Shown: positions 61,700 to 64,000 of the stretch, one piece after another
How the letters are laid out: each line of letters opens with the position of its first letter
Position numbering within the stretch: the stretch's first letter is position 1
Assembly (NCBI GenBank): GCA_014773175.1
Contig: VXCM01005074.1
Span: 1-64,000 of the forward strand
DNA length: 64,000 nucleotides
Direction: 5' to 3'
From: Lucifuga dentata
Lineage: Eukaryota; Chordata; Actinopteri; Ophidiiformes; Bythitidae
Program-made: the position numbers and the translations under genes
Notes under the pieces: model-generated
Seen by the model: the letters and a program-made list of their open reading frames with translations, nothing else
Told to the model about the DNA's origin: nothing
Database searches by the model: none

Positions 61700-62639
61700 T
61701 TCTAATGACTTTAACGTGAACTAGGCTTAAACAGTATTTGTGTAACGTTTTAGTTGCTCCACAGATCTTCACAAATAAGTTCCACCTTAAAGGATCATAC
61801 CGGCCATTTTGCATGTTTGAGCCTATTATTTTCAATTTTTATACATTATGTTACTGACAGTCATTTTCCAATCATACTACTGGAACGGTGAATTAAAAAA
61901 AATTTTCCTACCTTCCAGACCTCCATTGGTTTCAGTTCATTCTCTATTAAAATCAACTTGTTGATACTTGAAACGTTCTTGGGATAGGTAATCCATCATC
62001 ATGAACAGGAACGTGTATTCAGGTCTTTTTCAAAGTTATGTAATTCAAGTGTTTAAGTGCAATAAAAAAGCGCAGAGTGAATGTATGTCTCCACCGGGGA
62101 ATATAGTCCCAAAAGAAGACCTGCGTTTATGGAAAAAATTGAATGACCGTGACTTCATAAGGCTGCGTAACTATTAGATCATTGATTTTTAAGGTGGGTG
62201 TATTGCTTGAATATTTGATTTTGAAAGATTAAGAGATTTTGCAAAATATCAGGAAAGCTGAAATACGGTTTTGTCCTTTGGGAAATGGTTGTCAGTAAGG
62301 TAACGTATGAAAATTGAATATATTAGGCTCAAATATGCAAAATGGCCGGTATGGTCCTTTAAAATATTATTTTTAAGTATTTAACTAAATTTAACTAAAA
62401 TTTAAGGGACTTTTAAAATGAAAAAAAAAATAAAGGGGTCTGGTTTACATGAAAATAAATATTTCAGACTCAGATGGATTATATCTGGATGAGATGCTAA
62501 GATAAAAAAAAAAAAAAAANAAAAAAAAAAAAAAAATCAATAAAATGAAGTCTTTATTTATTTGGGATGCTGAAGTAATTTGAATGTGAGAATAAGTTTG
62601 TTCTTTGTTTTCTTCAGGATCTCTGCTTTGTCCAGGTAG
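42712..62639 (+). CDS. patl1: PAT1 homolog 1 (Pat1b), mRNA-decapping scaffold
   Basis: Twenty coding exons, all GT-AG and phase-consistent, give 829 codons. Ranges: 42712-42726, 45095-45200, 46580-46816, 48230-48466, 49087-49175, 49592-49672, 52055-52255, 52958-53059, 53789-53875, 54331-54548, 54697-54841, 55855-55972, 56082-56179, 56785-56844, 57015-57160, 58985-59144, 59942-60067, 60343-60434, 61502-61651, 62618-62639 (TAG). The N terminus MFRFQ/SLDEDC leads to the acidic [12 protein letters not shown] (25-36) and [11 protein letters not shown], the DDX6-binding region of the family. The proline-rich middle has [31 protein letters not shown] precedes the C-terminal helical PatC domain (about 546-829: [34 protein letters not shown]). 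Pat1b links LSM1-7, DDX6 and decapping enzymes in P-bodies. It is slightly longer than the mammalian protein (about 770). Size and N terminus favour patl1 over the shorter patl2. Confidence 0.95.
42727..45094 (+). other. patl1 intron 1 with a large inverted repeat
   Basis: It holds a poly(A) tract around the N at 43209, a (GT)n tract at about 43696-43722 and the inverted repeat at 43741-44154. No exon is seen. Confidence 0.6.
43741..44154. repeat. Large inverted repeat, about 122-bp arms
   Basis: The right arm (44033-44154) is the near-exact reverse complement of 43741-43930, once the 67-bp artefact around the N at 43849 is removed. The spacer of about 100 bp is rich in ACAT/TACA repeats and a (GA)n run. 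The shape is that of a foldback MITE, but no target duplication is clear. Confidence 0.85.
46294..46328. repeat. Short hairpin (about 14-bp arms)
   Basis: ATTGAGTTTCACTT and its reverse complement around a short loop, in patl1 intron 2. Confidence 0.85.
50575..51148. mobile_element. TTAA-flanked MITE, copy in patl1 intron 6
   Basis: TTAAAGGACTATACC to ATGGTCCTTTAA, 574 bp, with full family interior (CTCCACCGGGGAATATAGTC, TTTTTAAGGTGGGTGTAT). Confidence 0.9.
51697..51831. repeat. Artefactual 67-bp repeat around an N
   Basis: 51697-51763 is repeated exactly at 51765-51831, in patl1 intron 6. Confidence 0.85.
55178..55777. mobile_element. TTAA-flanked MITE, copy in patl1 intron 11
   Basis: TTAAAGGACTTACCAGCC to AGTATGGTCCTTTAA, 600 bp. 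It ends only 77 bases before the exon 12 acceptor. Confidence 0.9.
57188..58116 (-). mobile_element. Tc1/mariner-like element in patl1 intron 15
   Basis: Inverted ends CTCTACAGGCCAGAAG and CGTCTGGTCTGTATATACAG. The minus strand carries a transposase piece with [17 protein letters not shown] and [14 protein letters not shown], the region of the second catalytic Asp of the DDE domain. It lacks the N-terminal DNA-binding part. Two artefactual repeats (N 57377, 61 bp; N 57555, 66 bp) disturb it. It is the opposite-strand sister of the 6.4-7.35 kb copy. Confidence 0.85.
58116..58485. mobile_element. Tc1/mariner-type MITE
   Basis: TACAGCGGGGTCCAAAAGTC at the left and AGACTTTTTAGACCCCACTG then TA at the right are imperfect inverted repeats of about 28 bp with TA ends. 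It is 370 bp with no coding content and directly abuts the longer Tc1 copy. Confidence 0.8.
59169..59203. repeat. (CA)n microsatellite
   Basis: A CA run 25 bases after the patl1 exon 16 donor. Confidence 0.95.
59278..59307. repeat. Perfect hairpin (13-bp arms, 4-nt loop)
   Basis: GTTGCTATGGATA, TTTT, and its exact reverse complement, in patl1 intron 16. It is followed by a long C/T-rich tract (59310-59510). Confidence 0.9.
61145..61500. repeat. Long C/T-rich tract before patl1 exon 19
   Basis: About 350 bases of almost pure pyrimidine (TCCTCTTC-type) ending at the TGTGCAG acceptor. It is an expanded polypyrimidine region. Open frames on either strand here are composition artefacts. Confidence 0.8.
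61787..62362. mobile_element. TTAA-flanked MITE, copy in the last patl1 intron
   Basis: TTAAAGGATCATACCGGCC to GGCCGGTATGGTCCTTTAA, 576 bp. The terminal repeats are nearly perfect for about 90 bp, making it one of the youngest-looking copies. Confidence 0.9.
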
Positions 62640-62685
62640 AAGTTACTACAGATATCAACACAAGCCCCATCCATGCTCGATGCAG

Positions 62686-62691
<6 letters not shown>

Positions 62692-62732
<41 letters not shown>
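62692..62732. repeat. (GT)n microsatellite in the patl1 3' region
   Basis: A GT run about 55 bases after the stop codon, followed by a short CATG-repeat tract at about 62837-62860. Confidence 0.95.
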
Positions 62733-62734
<2 letters not shown>

Positions 62735-62982
62735 GCGCCTGTGTGTGTGCGTGTAAGGTGCATCCATGGTGGATAGTTTTAATCCAGCAGAATCAACTCG
62801 TAGTCACTTTTGTTTTTCTGTGATCAGTCGTGTGTGTGTGCATGCATGCATGCATGCGTGCACGCACGTGTGCATACAGCAGAGTGACAGACGGAATGGG
62901 AGTTGACAGTTTGAGTGAAGAAACATGAAATCTGCATTTTTAAATATCTTGTTTACAATTATACCTGTGATGAAACCTTCAA

Positions 62983-62988
62983 ATTAAA
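62983..62988 (+). terminator. Candidate patl1 poly(A) signal
   Basis: ATTAAA lies about 345 bases after the stop. A canonical AATAAA follows at 63139-63144 and could be used instead. Confidence 0.4.
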
Positions 62989-63149
62989 AGTATTTCTATT
63001 ATATAAAATCTGGGATTTATCTGCTCTTTTCTGCTGAGTGTTGAATCATTAATAAAAAAAATAATCTCTTTTCTACACATTGTTGATATTTTAACTGTTT
63101 CAATCTGAGTTCACGCTGCAACAACACACACATCAGTGAATAAAGTGGA

Positions 63150-63350
63150 TCATTGGATTATTTAGAGATGATTAGAGAAGAAAAATTGGATTATTTAGAG
63201 ATTATTAAAGGAAAAAGGATAATTGAATTAGAGATTGAGAGAAAAAAATTGGATTATTTAGAGATTATTAGAGAAAAGATAACTGCATTAGAGATTAGAG
63301 AAAAAAGGTAATTGGATTATTTAGAGATTATTAAAAAAAAAAAATTTGAT
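63150..63350. repeat. Degenerate minisatellite
   Basis: The unit TTGGATTATTTAGAGATTAT followed by an A/G-rich spacer recurs about five times with variable length. Confidence 0.8.
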
Positions 63351-63726
63351 TATTTTGATAAATGCAGTTAAAAAAAAATACAACCAGCATATTGGATTTT
63401 ATTTGGAGAAGTGGAGACAATGAGCACAACAAATATACATAAATATGCATTTTTTTTTTTTTTTCAGTTCTTGCACAAATTCAGAAGTAGAACAGCAAAT
63501 TTTAGACTTGACTTCCAATTAAAACACTGAAGTGTAGCCAGCCACCAGCATTTCAAACAACTGACAGATTTTTAATATAACTAACAGAAGACAAACATGA
63601 GTTTCAAAAGTTAGGGAAAAGGTTTTACATCGGTTATTACAATATAATGTCTTTATAGGCTTATAAATTATTACCTTACTGAATGACACCTTAATAAAGC
63701 TGCATATTACTGATCCATTGAAGGGC

Positions 63727-64000
63727 GTAAAGGACCATACCAGCCATTTTGCATGTTTGAGCCTACTACATTCAATTTTCATACACCTAACAATTACTGA
63801 TAATCATTTCCCAAAGCATACTACTGGAACAGTGAATTAAATTGTTTTTCCTACCTCCTAGACCACCATTCAGTTCATTCTGGCACGCTATTAAAATCAA
63901 TTTGTGATACTTGAAATATTTTGGTTAAGAATATCGGTGGTCATTTGGCGTCAGTTTATAATATTTTCACTGCTTAGTTCACAATGAATCACTATTAACT
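63727..64000. mobile_element. TTAA-family MITE, left half, cut by the window end
   Basis: GTAAAGGACCATACCAGCC, TTTGCATGTTTGAGCC and TTTCCCAAAGCATACTACTG match the left half of the family. The terminal TTAA is mutated to GTAA. Confidence 0.8.

Noticed and set aside
1..64000. CRISPR arrays, operons, prophage or bacterial mobile islands
   Set aside because: Intron-exon structure, retroelements and codon context are vertebrate; the direct repeats present are microsatellites, MITEs or assembly artefacts.

Overview
The window is vertebrate nuclear DNA, almost certainly from a teleost fish. Genes are split into short GT-AG exons. Introns are AT-rich and full of L2-type and other non-LTR retrotransposon pieces, Tc1/mariner remnants, TTAA-flanked MITEs and (CA)n, (GA)n, (GGAT)n and (GAAA)n microsatellites. 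No bacterial-type operon, CRISPR array or prophage is present. No continuous reading frame in the raw sequence is a whole gene, so all gene models below were built by hand from splice sites, phase continuity and protein motifs.

Layout. 1-11.4 kb is gene-free repeat-rich sequence with an L2-type reverse transcriptase fragment (minus strand) at the left edge. 11.5-27.7 kb (+) is a six-exon, 300-residue SLAM/CD2-family-like receptor: signal peptide, two Ig domains, one membrane segment, two tyrosine motifs. 29.9-34.0 kb (-) is a six-exon, 265-residue type II C-type-lectin receptor that converges tail-to-tail with the SLAM-like gene. 36.2-42.65 kb (-) holds two tandem, unequally damaged copies of a gene I do not recognise, which may encode a C-terminally anchored membrane protein. 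42.7-62.6 kb (+) is patl1, the Pat1b mRNA-decay scaffold: 20 coding exons, 829 codons, all splice phases consistent. It starts head-to-head with the right-hand copy of the unrecognised gene, across about 50-200 bp. 62.7-64 kb is patl1 3' flank, a degenerate minisatellite and one more MITE.

Two putative immune receptors (SLAM-like, lectin) and the unrecognised duplicated family sit beside a housekeeping RNA-decay gene. Fragments of a second lectin stalk exon at 32.5 kb and 38.9 kb, each with the same neighbouring MITE, show that the lectin and the unrecognised gene were shuffled by segmental duplication.

Assembly warning. Thirty single N bases punctuate the window. At 18 of them the 61-67 bp before the N is repeated exactly after it (ten are exactly 67 bp). 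This looks like unmerged contig-end overlap, not biology. Two fall inside coding exons of the unrecognised gene and break its frame. Two others (6157, 18052) separate longer, slightly diverged copies that look like retained haplotypes. One 175-bp N run (35418-35592) is a true gap.
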